A stretch of DNA of 48,487 nt, taken from NCBI GenBank assembly GCA_040753495.1, contig JBFMEF010000004.1, positions 1 to 48,487 on the forward strand, written 5' to 3'. The notes beneath the pieces were generated by a model, which saw nothing but the letters and a program-made list of their open reading frames with translations, was not told where the DNA came from and did not search any database. This document shows, one piece after another, positions 32,570 to 41,844 of the stretch. Origin of the DNA: Candidatus Zixiibacteriota bacterium (GTDB lineage: Bacteria > Zixibacteria > MSB-5A5 > GN15 > PGXB01). The stretch's first letter is position 1, and each line of letters begins with the position of its first letter. A program made the translations under genes and the position numbers.

Positions 32570-33892
32570 ATGATTAAAATCCTGAATCGGTATATCCTGA
32601 TCGAGCATATCCCGCCCTTCTTCTTTTCGGTCTTCATTATTACGTTTGTTCTGGTGCTGGAAACCATTCCCAAGATTGTGGAAATGGTCATTGATAAGAA
32701 TATATCGGCCGGGGTGGTGTTTGAGTTGATTTTTCTCAACCTTGCCTGGATGATTGCCCTTTCGGTGCCAATGGCAGTGCTGGTGGCGACGCTTCTGGCT
32801 TTCGGGCGGCTCACTTCCGATTCAGAAATCATCGCTATTAAGACCTCCGGCATAAATTTAATACGGGTTCTCACGCCGCTCATGATTGCGGCGGCGCTTC
32901 TGACCGCCGCCATGATTGAATTTAACGACAAAGTCCTGCCTGACTGGAATCACCGGGCACGGGTGCTGACCGGCGACATCCGCTCCATGCGCCCCACCCT
33001 GACCTTCAGACCGGGCGTCTTCATCACCGATGTCTCCGGGTACATTATTCTCATTAACAAGATAAACCACACCACTTCCGAAGTCGAAGGGGTGCGCATC
33101 ACCGACTCCAAAGACCCCCGGCAGCCGCGCCTTATTGTGGCTGAATCGGGATTAATGAAATTCATCGACAACGGGCAGACTGTGCAATTCACGCTTTACA
33201 ACGGCGAACTGCATATGCTGGATGCCCGCGAACCCTCCAATTACCGCAAGGTCGATTTCAAAGAGCAGGTGATTAATGTCGGCGGGGTAGGCTCAGAACT
33301 GCGCCGGTCGGAATCGACCTTCCGCACCGACCGGGAGATGAATATTGCTCAGATGAAGGAAGTGGTAGTGAGGGCTGACAGCGCCATTATGCCCTTTCGT
33401 CAGCGAACCGAGAAAAGCATTGAGAATAAGTTGAGTTTCCTGTTCTCCGATTCTTTAAAGTATCCATACGATTCAACTCTTACCGATTCGGCGGCATTAA
33501 CCCTCCTTAAAGTCGATATGCAAAGTCTTTACCTGAAACTGAAGCGGGAAGGGGAGCAGATTAACGAGCAAAAGAAGACGGTGCACAAATACCAGATTGA
33601 GATTTATAAAAAATACTCCATACCGGCGGCGTCATTTGCCTTTATCTTGATAGGCGCGCCCCTGGGAATTCTGTCGCGCAGAGGGGGGATGGGAGTCGCC
33701 GTGACCATTTCGCTTCTGCTTTTCACCGTCTATTGGGCATTTTTGATCGGGGGGGAAGACCTCTCTGACCGGGGCTATATTTCACCGTTCTGGGCGATGT
33801 GGTCAGCCAATATCCTGGTGGGGGGAATTGGTCTCTATCTTCTGATAAAAGTCATTACCGAGCGTCCCTTATTCGCTTTTTTCCGGAGATGA
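32570..33892 (+). CDS. lptF: LPS export permease LptF (YjgP/YjgQ family)
   Basis: A 440-residue inner-membrane subunit of the LptB2FG transporter that extracts lipopolysaccharide toward the Lpt bridge. Three N-terminal membrane helices (IPPFFFSVFIITFVLVLETI; LIFLNLAWMIALSVPMAVLV; VLTPLMIAAALLTAAMIEF) are followed by a periplasmic beta-jellyroll. A cytoplasm-proximal helical stretch and three C-terminal helices come after residue 350. The first ATG 32570 gives the normal MIKILNRYI start; the frame opens nine bases earlier at TTG. It precedes lptG by one base, and the two are certainly co-translated. Which of the pair is F and which G is inferred from order. Confidence 0.88.
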   Translation: MIKILNRYILIEHIPPFFFSVFIITFVLVLETIPKIVEMVIDKNISAGVVFELIFLNLAWMIALSVPMAVLVATLLAFGRLTSDSEIIAIKTSGINLIRVLTPLMIAAALLTAAMIEFNDKVLPDWNHRARVLTGDIRSMRPTLTFRPGVFITDVSGYIILINKINHTTSEVEGVRITDSKDPRQPRLIVAESGLMKFIDNGQTVQFTLYNGELHMLDAREPSNYRKVDFKEQVINVGGVGSELRRSESTFRTDREMNIAQMKEVVVRADSAIMPFRQRTEKSIENKLSFLFSDSLKYPYDSTLTDSAALTLLKVDMQSLYLKLKREGEQINEQKKTVHKYQIEIYKKYSIPAASFAFILIGAPLGILSRRGGMGVAVTISLLLFTVYWAFLIGGEDLSDRGYISPFWAMWSANILVGGIGLYLLIKVITERPLFAFFRR

Positions 33893-33893
33893 A

Positions 33894-34973
33894 ATGCTCA
33901 AAGTCGTTGACCGCTATCTCCTCCGTCATTTTATTGCCGCCCTGCTGTTAGTTGCTTTTGCTTTCGGCATTCTGATTGTCATTATCAATATGATTGAGGA
34001 ACTGCGCGATTTTATCGACAACCGGGTGCCGCTGCTGGAAGTTGTCACCTATTACGCCTACTTTGCCGGTTGGATTCTCAAGTCGTTCCTTCCTGTTTTT
34101 GTACTGCTGGCGGCGCTGATTTCCATCGGAATTCTGGCTCGCCGCAACGAGATTCTGGCAATGAAGACCAGCGGCTTGTCGCTCTATCGCATTGCGGCGC
34201 CGCTTCTCATATTCTCTTTTCTTCTGAGTCTTGGGCATATCTATTATAACGAGTTTATCTTCCCCGAGCCGAATAAGAGACGGGTGGAGATGAAAGAATA
34301 CACCATCAAAAAACGCCCCCGCGATTCGCGCGAAACCTCCCGCAACATTTATCGTCAAGTCAGCAAGGACCTTTTTTTCATCATTAATACTTATAATGTC
34401 GCCGCCCGTGAAGGTGCTGAAATCAAACTGTACCGCTCGGTTGAAAACCGGCTGACGGAATTTATCACCGCCAAAAAAATCCGATATACTGAGAATAACT
34501 GGATGCTTTATGACGGCGTCCGAAGAGTCTTTGGCGACAGTTCGGAAGCGTATTTTACCTTCGATTCGCTCTCGGCCGCCTACATTCAGGATAAACCGTC
34601 CGATTTCGAGGTGCCGCTGGGAAAACCGGAAGATATGGGGTACCGGGAACTGGAGCGGTATATAGGATTAATGAAACGGACCGGCGGACCGTATCGGCGC
34701 GAACTGGTCGACCTTAAAATCAAGCTGGCCTTTCCTTTTTCATCGTTTATAGTCATCTTAATATGTGTCCCGATTGCCTCTAATCCGAAACGGGGGGGAA
34801 TCGCCGTCTCTTTTGCCCTGGGCGCCGGTATTGCCCTTCTTTACTTTGTTGCCTTCAAGTTGACACAATCTTTCGGCTACAACGAGAAACTCTCCCCCGA
34901 TGTCGCGGCATGGAGCATCAATGCCGCTTTCTTCCTCGTCGGGCTGGTAATACTGTTTACATCGAAAAAATAG
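33894..34973 (+). CDS. lptG: LPS export permease LptG (YjgP/YjgQ family)
   Basis: A 359-residue partner of LptF with the same plan: an N-terminal helix trio (LLRHFIAALLLVAFAFGILIV; YAYFAGWILKSFLPVFVLLA; IAAPLLIFSFLLSLGHIYYN), a periplasmic beta-domain about 125-240, and three C-terminal helices. Typical family words are ALISIGILARRNEILAMKTSG and the VPIASNPKRGGIAVSF loop. CCGGAG precedes ATG 33894 at good spacing, just after the lptF stop. A hairpin terminator follows. The LPS or lipid A genes it serves are elsewhere. Confidence 0.9.
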   Translation: MLKVVDRYLLRHFIAALLLVAFAFGILIVIINMIEELRDFIDNRVPLLEVVTYYAYFAGWILKSFLPVFVLLAALISIGILARRNEILAMKTSGLSLYRIAAPLLIFSFLLSLGHIYYNEFIFPEPNKRRVEMKEYTIKKRPRDSRETSRNIYRQVSKDLFFIINTYNVAAREGAEIKLYRSVENRLTEFITAKKIRYTENNWMLYDGVRRVFGDSSEAYFTFDSLSAAYIQDKPSDFEVPLGKPEDMGYRELERYIGLMKRTGGPYRRELVDLKIKLAFPFSSFIVILICVPIASNPKRGGIAVSFALGAGIALLYFVAFKLTQSFGYNEKLSPDVAAWSINAAFFLVGLVILFTSKK

Positions 34974-35002
34974 GCACTGTTCATCCCGGCGGTTCAAAAA
35001 TA

Positions 35003-35023
35003 AAGGCGGCATTGCGCCGCCTT
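35003..35023. terminator. Bidirectional hairpin terminator between lptG and the ammonia-lyase gene
   Basis: An 8-bp perfect stem (AAGGCGGC with GCCGCCTT) with a 5-nt loop is followed by a T-rich stretch on the plus strand. It is preceded by an A-rich stretch, which acts as the T-tract on the minus strand. The flanking genes converge on it. Confidence 0.85.
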
Positions 35024-35049
35024 CTTTGATTAAAGCAATTTTCTGATTT

Positions 35050-36573
35050 CTAACTTAGCGGTCCGATAGCCGCCTCCACTTCGCGCAAAATCTCACCTGA
35101 CTTCACCAGCTCTTTCATTCTGGTATGGTCGGGATAGAGGGGACGGTCAATATCCAGGAAGTCGACATGGCGCCGAATCACTTCCTTCGCCTTAGTCGTG
35201 CCTTTGCCGAAATTGTAATCCCGAAGGTCCAGCGCCTGGGCCGCCGCCATCATCTCAATCCCCAGAACCCCATAACCATTATCCAGAATCTGAAAGTTTT
35301 TTATAGCGGTATTCATTCCCATCGAAACAAAATCTTCCTGGTCGGCGGCCGCTGGAATTGATTGAATTGAAGCCGGCATTGAGAGAATCCTCTGCTCAAC
35401 TATTAACGAATCGGCCGTATATTGGCTCAGCATCAAGCCGGAAAACATACCGGCTCCCTTTGTCAAAAACGGCGGCAGACCGACACTGAGCGCCGGATTA
35501 TTTAAGCGATTCATCCGTCTTTCGGAGAGAACGGAAACCATAGTGATAGCCGCTCCCGCCATATCCATCGGCAGAGAAACCGGCGTTCCCTGGAAATTGG
35601 CGCCGGAGAGCTGCAGGTTTTCATCGGCGAAGAATATCGGATTATCGCCCACCCCGTTGAGCTCAATTTCCACCTGGGAGCGGGCATACGCCAGGGCATC
35701 GTGTGCCGCCCCGATAACCTGGGGAGTGGAGCGCATCGAATAGGCGTCCTGTACTTTGCTCTTAATTTTTCCTTCCGCCAGGTCGCCCCCTTCGATACAT
35801 TTACGAATCGCCCGAGCGGTGCGCATTGCCCCGGAAAAGCCGCGCACTTCATGAATTTTCGGATGGTATGGCTTCATGTTCGCCTTCAGCGCCTCCAGCG
35901 ACATAGCGGTGGCAATCTCCGCCTGTTTGAGCCAGTTATTGGCATCGACCAGAAAGATAGCGCTCATCGCCGTCAGCATATTAGAGCCGTTTATAAAGCC
36001 CAGCCCGTCGCGCGCTTTAAGCCCCGGAACCGGTATTCCGGCTCTTTACCTCGCTGCTTTGCCGTCCAGAAGCTCCCCTCTATAGTACGCTTTCCCTTCG
36101 CCCATCATCAGCAGCGCCATCTGTGCCATCGGAGCCAGGTCGCCACAGGCTCCCACCGAGCCTTTCTGGCAGACATAAGGAGTCACCCCCCGGTTTAGCA
36201 TCTCCACCATGGTCAGGGTGATTTCGGGACGGATACCGGAATGCCCCTTGGCGTGTACGTTTATTCTCGATGCCAGCGCCCCCCGGACATATTCTATCGG
36301 CGCCGGGTCGCCGATTCCGGCAGCATGGTTATATATCAGATATTTCTGAAAATCCTGGACCTGGTCATCAGTCAGAACTACCTCGGAGAACTCCCCGATA
36401 CCGGTATTTATGCCATACATTATCTCGCGGGCTTCTATTTTCTTCTCGAGCATAGCCCGGCACCGCTTTATCCGCTCCTGCGCTTCCGGAGCCAGCCGGA
36501 CTTCTTCATTATTTCGGGCAATTGAGGTCAGTTTTTCAACGGTCAGTCCGCTGCCATTTAATACAACAGTCAT
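35050..36573 (-). pseudogene. hutH: MIO-type aromatic amino acid ammonia-lyase interrupted by an in-frame stop
   Basis: One continuous reading frame of 508 codons, the normal length of histidine ammonia-lyase, is broken only by TAA at 36048-36046 (codon 176). Before it come the N-terminal part (YGINTGIGEF, LIYNHAAGIGD) and the MIO motif. After it come RAGIPVPGLKARDGLGFINGSN, DAYSMRSTPQV, NFQGTPVSLPMD, QEDFVSMG and the C-terminal helices. The MIO triad is Ala-Cys-Gly (codon TGT) instead of Ala-Ser-Gly. Because both halves are well conserved and in the same frame, this is a recent nonsense change, a sequencing error or, less likely, readthrough. The substrate (His, Phe or Tyr) is not certain; hutH is used as the family name. 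AGAGGA precedes ATG 36573. Confidence 0.8.
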
Positions 36574-36914
36574 ATTTTCCTCTCACCAAATCTGGTCAAT
36601 TATGGATTCTTCACTTCAGGATTAGACCGAAATCTCATTCATCCTGAAGCCCAGAGGAATCTTTGGGACGGTATCGGGACAGGACAACCGGCGCCATTCC
36701 AATCAAAAGTCGCGCCGGAGACGACCTGACATGATGGAATTTCTTCATACGCAGATGAATATATAATTGCCCTTCTCCAAGTCAATAGGTTTGGTCTCAG
36801 ACAACAGGGCAAAACAGCCGATAAGATAAAAAACAGTTGCGCAATAGGTTGAAATCTATGAAGTTTGGTTTCATTGCAGGTCACAAAAAGCTAAGCAATA
36901 TGAAAGGAGTAAAA
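36574..36914. other. Intergenic region between divergent ammonia-lyase and lpoB genes
   Basis: About 340 bases without a supported gene. It contains an inverted repeat with 9-bp arms (36614-36649), listed separately. Short frames reaching into lpoB from 36837 lack a proper start, and the true lpoB start is at 36915. I found no confident promoter pair. Confidence 0.45.
36614..36649. repeat. Inverted repeat upstream of the ammonia-lyase gene
   Basis: CTTCAGGAT (36614-36622) and ATCCTGAAG (36641-36649) are perfect complements separated by 18 nt. It lies 41 bases upstream of the lyase start, a place suited to an operator for a dimeric regulator. Confidence 0.45.
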
Positions 36915-37511
36915 GTGAAAAAGATTCTCTTAGTCCTCCTGTTGGCAGTACTGGTGGCGGGATGCGGCTCCTCTAAAAAGGTCTATCGCATCGAGCCGGG
37001 GACAGTTACCGACCTGAGCGGGAAATGGAATGATACTGATGCCCGTCTGGTTGCCGAGGAGATGATTCGCGATTGTGTGTCGCGCCCCTGGCTGACCGAA
37101 TTTGCGGCGGCAAAAGGAACCAAGCCGGTGGTGACCGTCGGCACCATTCGCAACAACAGCAGCGAGCATATCGATACGGAAGTCTTCACCACTGATTTTG
37201 AGAGAGAGTTAATCAACAGCGGTCAGGTTCGGTTTGTCGCCAGCCGCGACCAGAAACAGGAAATTCGCGAGGAACGTTTTGACCAGCAGGAATTTGCCTC
37301 TCCGGAGACAATGAAACAGATTCGCGCCGAGACCGGCGCCGATTTCATTCTTCTCGGCGGTATTAAGAGCATCGTCGATGAAGTCGAGGGCGTTCGGGTT
37401 GTCTTCTACCAGACCGACCTGGAGATGGTCAATATCGAGACCATGGAAAAAGTCTGGATTGGCACTAAGAAAATCAAGAAAGAGATTTCACGCAGCAAAA
37501 CCAAGTGGTAA
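36915..37511 (+). CDS. lpoB: Penicillin-binding protein activator LpoB-like lipoprotein
   Basis: A 198-residue outer-membrane lipoprotein that in E. coli reaches through peptidoglycan to activate the synthase PBP1b. The type II signal is MKKILLVLLLAVLVAGC with Cys17. The mature domain carries the LpoB/YcfM pattern: LSGKWNDTDARLVAEEMI, KPVVTVGTIRNNSSEHIDTEVFTTDFERELI, ETGADFILLGGIKSI, FYQTDLEMVNIETMEKVWIGTKKIKK. The start is GTG at 36915 with AGGAG five bases upstream; longer readings from a TTG at 36837 have no ribosome site. It overlaps the COG3014 gene by seven bases. Its partner PBP is not in the window. Confidence 0.9.
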   Translation: MKKILLVLLLAVLVAGCGSSKKVYRIEPGTVTDLSGKWNDTDARLVAEEMIRDCVSRPWLTEFAAAKGTKPVVTVGTIRNNSSEHIDTEVFTTDFERELINSGQVRFVASRDQKQEIREERFDQQEFASPETMKQIRAETGADFILLGGIKSIVDEVEGVRVVFYQTDLEMVNIETMEKVWIGTKKIKKEISRSKTKW

Positions 37512-38920
37512 TCCCAGCCTTTAAAAAGCGCGTTGCCGCGGGAGCAGGAGCGGTTTTCCTGCTCCTGGCTGTCTTGTGCTTTTACGGTTGCGGCTCCATG
37601 GCAACCCGCAAGGGGTTCTATGACCCGATTGCACTGGAGTTGCAAAACGGCAACTACGCCGCCGCCGTGCAACAGCTGGAAAAGGCTAAGGCGGAGGGGA
37701 AATATGACGGCAAAGACCGCTTTCTTTACTATGCCGATGCCGGTTTTGGGTATCATTATTCTTCAGAATACGACTCCAGCATCAGCCGATTGACTGACGC
37801 TGAAAATGCCGCGGAAGAGCTTTTCACGAGAAGCATTTCCCGGGCAGCTCTTTCCATGATTCTGAACGATAATGCCCTGGAATACGCCGGCGAAGATTAT
37901 GAAGTCCTCTATACCAATCTTTTCAAAGCGCTGAACTTCATTGCCAAGAACGATGGCGAGGGAGCCTTCGTTGAAATCCGACGGGCTAATGAGAAGCTGA
38001 ATCTGCTGGAAATCAAATACAACGAGGCGGCTCGTCAATTCAACGATGGCCTCAATACCGACACGGCTAAAATCAGGCTGGAGTATCAGGCAAAGAAGAT
38101 TCGCTTCAACAATTCCGCCTTTGCCCGATACCTGAGCATGCATATGTATGCCGCCGCCGGCAAGATGGATGACGCCCGTATCGATTACGATTTCCTCCAG
38201 AACGCCTTTCTGGAGCAACCCCATATCTACAACCACGCGCCCCCTCCCGTGCAGTATCACTCAAAGCAAGGATTATTGAGCATCGTCGGGTTGACCGGGC
38301 TGTCGCCTGTTAAAGAAGAATTGGCGCTGCGACTTCGAACCGACAAGGACCTCGACCTGATTCAGGTTTTCTACACCGACCCGGAGCGGCAGGAAACCGA
38401 GTATGGCCATATCCCGGCGCCGATAGGTGAAGATTACTATTTTAAGTTCTCCATTCCGGAGATTGTCTCGAGACCCTCTTCTATAGAGAGAATCGAGGTC
38501 TTGGCTAATGACCGTGTATTAGGCGAACTGCACCTGCTGGAAGATGTAGGGCGGGTGGCGCAAGAGACCTTTGAAGCCAAAAAGTCGCTGATTTATCTTC
38601 GCACCATCGCTCGCGCCGTCACCAAAGGATTGGCAACGCACAAAATGAAGAAAAAGGCTGACACCGGCGGTCTGGGGGGATGGCTCAAGAAGGCGGCTAT
38701 TGATGTCGCCTCTGATATTACTGAGAATGCCGATTTGCGTTGCTGCCGGATGCTTCCGGGAAAAATATATGCGGCCGATTTTGAACTTCCCCCCGGAATC
38801 TATGACCTGAATATCCGCTTCTATGGTTTCGGCGGCGTTTTGCTGGAAGAGAGACTTATCCCCCAATATGAAGTCCTGAAAAACGGTCTCAACCTCGTGG
38901 AAGCCTTCTGCCTTCGTTGA
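37505..38920 (+). CDS. COG3014-family lipoprotein with helical repeats, function unknown
   Basis: A 471-residue exported protein. A hydrophobic signal (11-28) ends in FYGCGS, giving a likely lipid-attached Cys29. Residues 40-240 are helical with a TPR-like rhythm: NGNYAAAVQQLEKAKAEGKYDG, FGYHYSSEYDSSISRLTDAE, GKMDDARIDYDFL. The C-terminal part is beta-rich, ending with PGIYDLNIRFYGFGG. I recognise the COG3014 type, often next to LpoB-like genes as here, but no molecular function is known to me. The start appears to be GTG 37505, overlapping the lpoB stop, with no Shine-Dalgarno sequence; translation is probably coupled to lpoB. Confidence 0.75.
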   Translation: MVIPAFKKRVAAGAGAVFLLLAVLCFYGCGSMATRKGFYDPIALELQNGNYAAAVQQLEKAKAEGKYDGKDRFLYYADAGFGYHYSSEYDSSISRLTDAENAAEELFTRSISRAALSMILNDNALEYAGEDYEVLYTNLFKALNFIAKNDGEGAFVEIRRANEKLNLLEIKYNEAARQFNDGLNTDTAKIRLEYQAKKIRFNNSAFARYLSMHMYAAAGKMDDARIDYDFLQNAFLEQPHIYNHAPPPVQYHSKQGLLSIVGLTGLSPVKEELALRLRTDKDLDLIQVFYTDPERQETEYGHIPAPIGEDYYFKFSIPEIVSRPSSIERIEVLANDRVLGELHLLEDVGRVAQETFEAKKSLIYLRTIARAVTKGLATHKMKKKADTGGLGGWLKKAAIDVASDITENADLRCCRMLPGKIYAADFELPPGIYDLNIRFYGFGGVLLEERLIPQYEVLKNGLNLVEAFCLR

Positions 38921-38955
38921 GAGCGCCGTCGTAATAGCGCTTCGGTAAAGCGTCT

Positions 38956-40020
38956 CTACTTCTCTAATTCCGCCTTCAGAAAGTCAATCACCTTCACCGG
39001 TGTCGGGTCAACATTGTTCAAGACGGCCAGATAGAAAGACATAAAATCCCCCAGCTGAATCAGCGAGAAAAGCCTTCCCAGCGTGAAATCGCCGTGTGAA
39101 AATATATCGACTACCTCAACCTCGGTTTTTTCGATTATCAGACGGACAATTTCCATCCGGCGCTTTATCCGGTCATGGTCGTCATTGTCTCGAAGATAGA
39201 CAACTATCAGTTTTTCCCGGTACGGCTCAATGACATTCCATCCGACCAGTTCATTGTGGTTAAACTCCGCGAACTGGTTATTAAAAGCGAGACATTTGGC
39301 GTTTTCGCAGATTTGCCCTTTCCAGCGGGTGCCGACAGCATCGGTCAACTCCGGTCCCGAATAGATGACAGGGATGCGATTATGCAGTTTCAATGCCAGC
39401 GCCTTGGCCGGGTTCTTGTCGATATCTACTTCGGCGGCGTAACGGTCGCGATACGCCTTCAGCCCCATCGCCAGTTCCTCGATGTCGCTGTCAACTTTAC
39501 CCGTAAGGCCCAATTTCGCCAGAAGAAAAAGCAGCGGCACAAATGAGTAGCCCAGCGCCGAGCGGGGCGGGTATCCTTTCGGCAGTTCCACCAGCGGGTA
39601 CTTTTTCTTGCGGGCTATCTCCGCCACTTTTCCCCCGGAGGTGATACAGGCGATTTTGGCTTTCTTTTTCATCGCTTCACTCATCGCCGATAGAGTCTCT
39701 TCGGTATTTCCGGAGTACGACGAAATCACCACCAGCGACTTATTGCTGACGAAAGCAGGGAGACGATAATGCCGGCAGATATAAAAGGGAATCTTGAATG
39801 ACCCCTGTACGTAAGAGCGGACCAGGTCACCCCCAATAGCGGAGCCGCCCATTCCCGCGACAATCAGATTCCTGATACCTGCGAATTTCTTCTTATCAAT
39901 CTTTATTGCCTTCCCGATTTGCATCGCCTGCTCAATCTGCTCCGGGAAGCGATAAATTTTATCATACATCCCCTGGGGGTCAAGTTCCTTCATTTTTCGG
40001 ACATCATTAAGCGCTTCCAT
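38956..40020 (-). CDS. Bifunctional phosphoglucose/phosphomannose isomerase
   Basis: A 354-residue SIS-domain isomerase that interconverts fructose-6-phosphate with glucose- or mannose-6-phosphate. The first SIS domain has GMGGSAIGGDLVRSY and SSYSGNTEETLSAM. The second carries EFNHNELVGW, with the catalytic Glu/His region of the PGI/PMI family described in archaea and many bacteria. It differs from classical PGI, which is about 550 residues. GGGAG precedes ATG 40020. It is the last gene of the long minus-strand run, 15 bases after ptsI, linking sugar phosphate metabolism to the PTS genes. Confidence 0.92.
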   Translation of the reverse strand: MEALNDVRKMKELDPQGMYDKIYRFPEQIEQAMQIGKAIKIDKKKFAGIRNLIVAGMGGSAIGGDLVRSYVQGSFKIPFYICRHYRLPAFVSNKSLVVISSYSGNTEETLSAMSEAMKKKAKIACITSGGKVAEIARKKKYPLVELPKGYPPRSALGYSFVPLLFLLAKLGLTGKVDSDIEELAMGLKAYRDRYAAEVDIDKNPAKALALKLHNRIPVIYSGPELTDAVGTRWKGQICENAKCLAFNNQFAEFNHNELVGWNVIEPYREKLIVVYLRDNDDHDRIKRRMEIVRLIIEKTEVEVVDIFSHGDFTLGRLFSLIQLGDFMSFYLAVLNNVDPTPVKVIDFLKAELEK

Positions 40021-40035
40021 GGCACTCCCTGCTCA

Positions 40036-41784
40036 TTATTGTAAGGACATATTATAATCGAGAAGTCGTCCTTCGACTTCCTTCAGATTTTTCAGTTTGA
40101 GGACTTCATCCGCCAGCCGGACGGCGTCATCGCAGCGCATCTTGGAAACTATCTGGCAGGCGTTGAATAGGCGGGAAGGATTCATCGACAATTGATTAAT
40201 CCCCATCCCGATTAAAAGCGGGATATTGAGCGGGTCGCCCGACATTTCGCCGCAGACGGCAATTGGAATATTATGATTCCGGGCGGCGTCGATAGACATC
40301 TTAATGAGCCGCAGAACCGCCGGATGGAGGGGATTGAATATCTTGACCAGGCGCTCATTGTCGCGGTCGGCGGCAAGAGTGTACTGGGTCAGGTCATTGG
40401 AGCCGATTGAAAAGAAAGATACTCTCTCGGCAAGAGCTTCGGCCGCCACCGCCGCCGATGGCACCTCAATCATCACTCCCACCTGGATTTCCTGGTCAAA
40501 CGGTATTTTCTCCTTGCGCAGCTCCACCATGGAGCGCCGCAGAAGACTCATCGCTTTGCGCAGTTCGGCGATGTCGGCTATCATCGGCAGAAGAATCCTG
40601 ATATTGCCCCGTTTCGATGCCCTCAATATAGCCCGCAACTGGTCGCGGAAAATCTTTGGCATATCCAGCGCCGCTCTAATCCCGCGCCAGCCCAGAGCCG
40701 GATTGCTCTCTTTTAACTGACGGTCATCAGAAAAATACTTATCGGAGCCAAGATCGAACGTCCGAATCACTACCGCCTTAGGATGATACCGCGCCGCGAC
40801 CCGGTCATAAACTTCAAACTGCTGGTCTTCGGAGGGAAATTTGCCGTTCTGAAGGTAGAGAAATTCGGTGCGATATAAGCCGACTCCGATTTTTTTCGAC
40901 GCCAGAATGTCATCAATTGGACCGGGAAGGTCGATATTGGCAGCAAGCTCTATCTCTTTATTGTCGGCGGTGCGAGGCGGAAACTGGGGAAGTTTCTGCA
41001 GCCGCTCGATATGCCGTCCGGTCAGCTTCGCTTTCCGGCGGCGCAACTCGCTCCATTCCTCCGCCGGCAGATTGACCCGGACTATCCCCTCATCCCCGTC
41101 AACCACCACCCGGTCTCCTGATTTTATCTTTAGATGCGCCTGCTCAACGCCCACCACTGTCGGTATCAGAAGCGAGCGGGCAATCAAAGCCATATGCGTT
41201 ACGGCGCTGCCGCCTGTGGTTACTATCGCCGCCGCTTTCCTTTCATAGAGCGAGAGCACCTCGCCCGGCGTGAATTCTTTGGCGACAAATACGCAGTCGG
41301 GCGGAAAGACCGCCTCCTGATGTTCCCCCAGTCCGGCAAGATGATTGATTATCCGCTGCGACACCGCTTCGATATCATAAACCATCTGACGCATATACGG
41401 GTCAGGCGAAACCCGAAGAGGAGAGACAGTTTCTTCAATCAGGCGGCTGTAAACATACTCGGCGTTTTTCCGGTCGGACTTGATTTCTTCTTTCACTCGC
41501 TTCAGGAATTCCCGGTCGGAGGCAATCATCATCTGCGAATCAAAAATTTTGGCGACCGGCCCGCCTATTTTCTGCCCGGCTGACTTACGCCATTTCTCCA
41601 ATTCCACCAGGGTCTCATCGACAGCGTTATCCAGTTTCTCGATTTCATCATCTACTTGCGATTCCGGTATCAGATGTTCCTCGATTGACTGCACCCATTT
41701 AAATATAATGCGGGCTTCTCCGAAAGCGAAGCCCCCGGAGGCCGGAATTCCTTTTAGCAATAAGCTCTTTTTCTGAATCGTCAT
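40036..41784 (-). CDS. ptsI: Phosphoenolpyruvate-protein phosphotransferase (PTS enzyme I)
   Basis: A 582-residue protein that takes phosphate from PEP and passes it to HPr. The N-terminal domain (1-150) binds HPr. The phosphorylated His197 is in TTGGSAVTHMALIAR (E. coli His189). The PEP-binding barrel includes GLYRTEFLYL, VVIRTFDLGSDK, the GVMIEVPSA strand, FFSIGSNDLTQYTLAADR and AVCGEMSG with the catalytic Cys. There is no N-terminal GAF domain, so it is the sugar-type EI rather than PtsP/EI-Ntr. I prefer ATG 41784, which gives the usual length; the frame also opens at a TTG at 41811. It follows ptsH by 60 bases. Confidence 0.94.
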   Translation of the reverse strand: MTIQKKSLLLKGIPASGGFAFGEARIIFKWVQSIEEHLIPESQVDDEIEKLDNAVDETLVELEKWRKSAGQKIGGPVAKIFDSQMMIASDREFLKRVKEEIKSDRKNAEYVYSRLIEETVSPLRVSPDPYMRQMVYDIEAVSQRIINHLAGLGEHQEAVFPPDCVFVAKEFTPGEVLSLYERKAAAIVTTGGSAVTHMALIARSLLIPTVVGVEQAHLKIKSGDRVVVDGDEGIVRVNLPAEEWSELRRRKAKLTGRHIERLQKLPQFPPRTADNKEIELAANIDLPGPIDDILASKKIGVGLYRTEFLYLQNGKFPSEDQQFEVYDRVAARYHPKAVVIRTFDLGSDKYFSDDRQLKESNPALGWRGIRAALDMPKIFRDQLRAILRASKRGNIRILLPMIADIAELRKAMSLLRRSMVELRKEKIPFDQEIQVGVMIEVPSAAVAAEALAERVSFFSIGSNDLTQYTLAADRDNERLVKIFNPLHPAVLRLIKMSIDAARNHNIPIAVCGEMSGDPLNIPLLIGMGINQLSMNPSRLFNACQIVSKMRCDDAVRLADEVLKLKNLKEVEGRLLDYNMSLQ

Positions 41785-41844
41785 TGGATTAATTCTCAGT
41801 GTTCTCTTCAAAAATAGCGGTACCTGAAATCAAAAGCAACTCAA

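Noticed and set aside
35050-36573. Two separate genes or a frameshift in the ammonia-lyase region
   Set aside because: The two open stretches are in the same frame (594 bases apart, divisible by three) and the bases between them translate to expected family sequence, so the break is a single stop codon.
38937-38951. Terminator between the COG3014 and PGI/PMI genes
   Set aside because: Only a 5-6 bp stem with a G-T pair and no clear T-tract; too weak to call.
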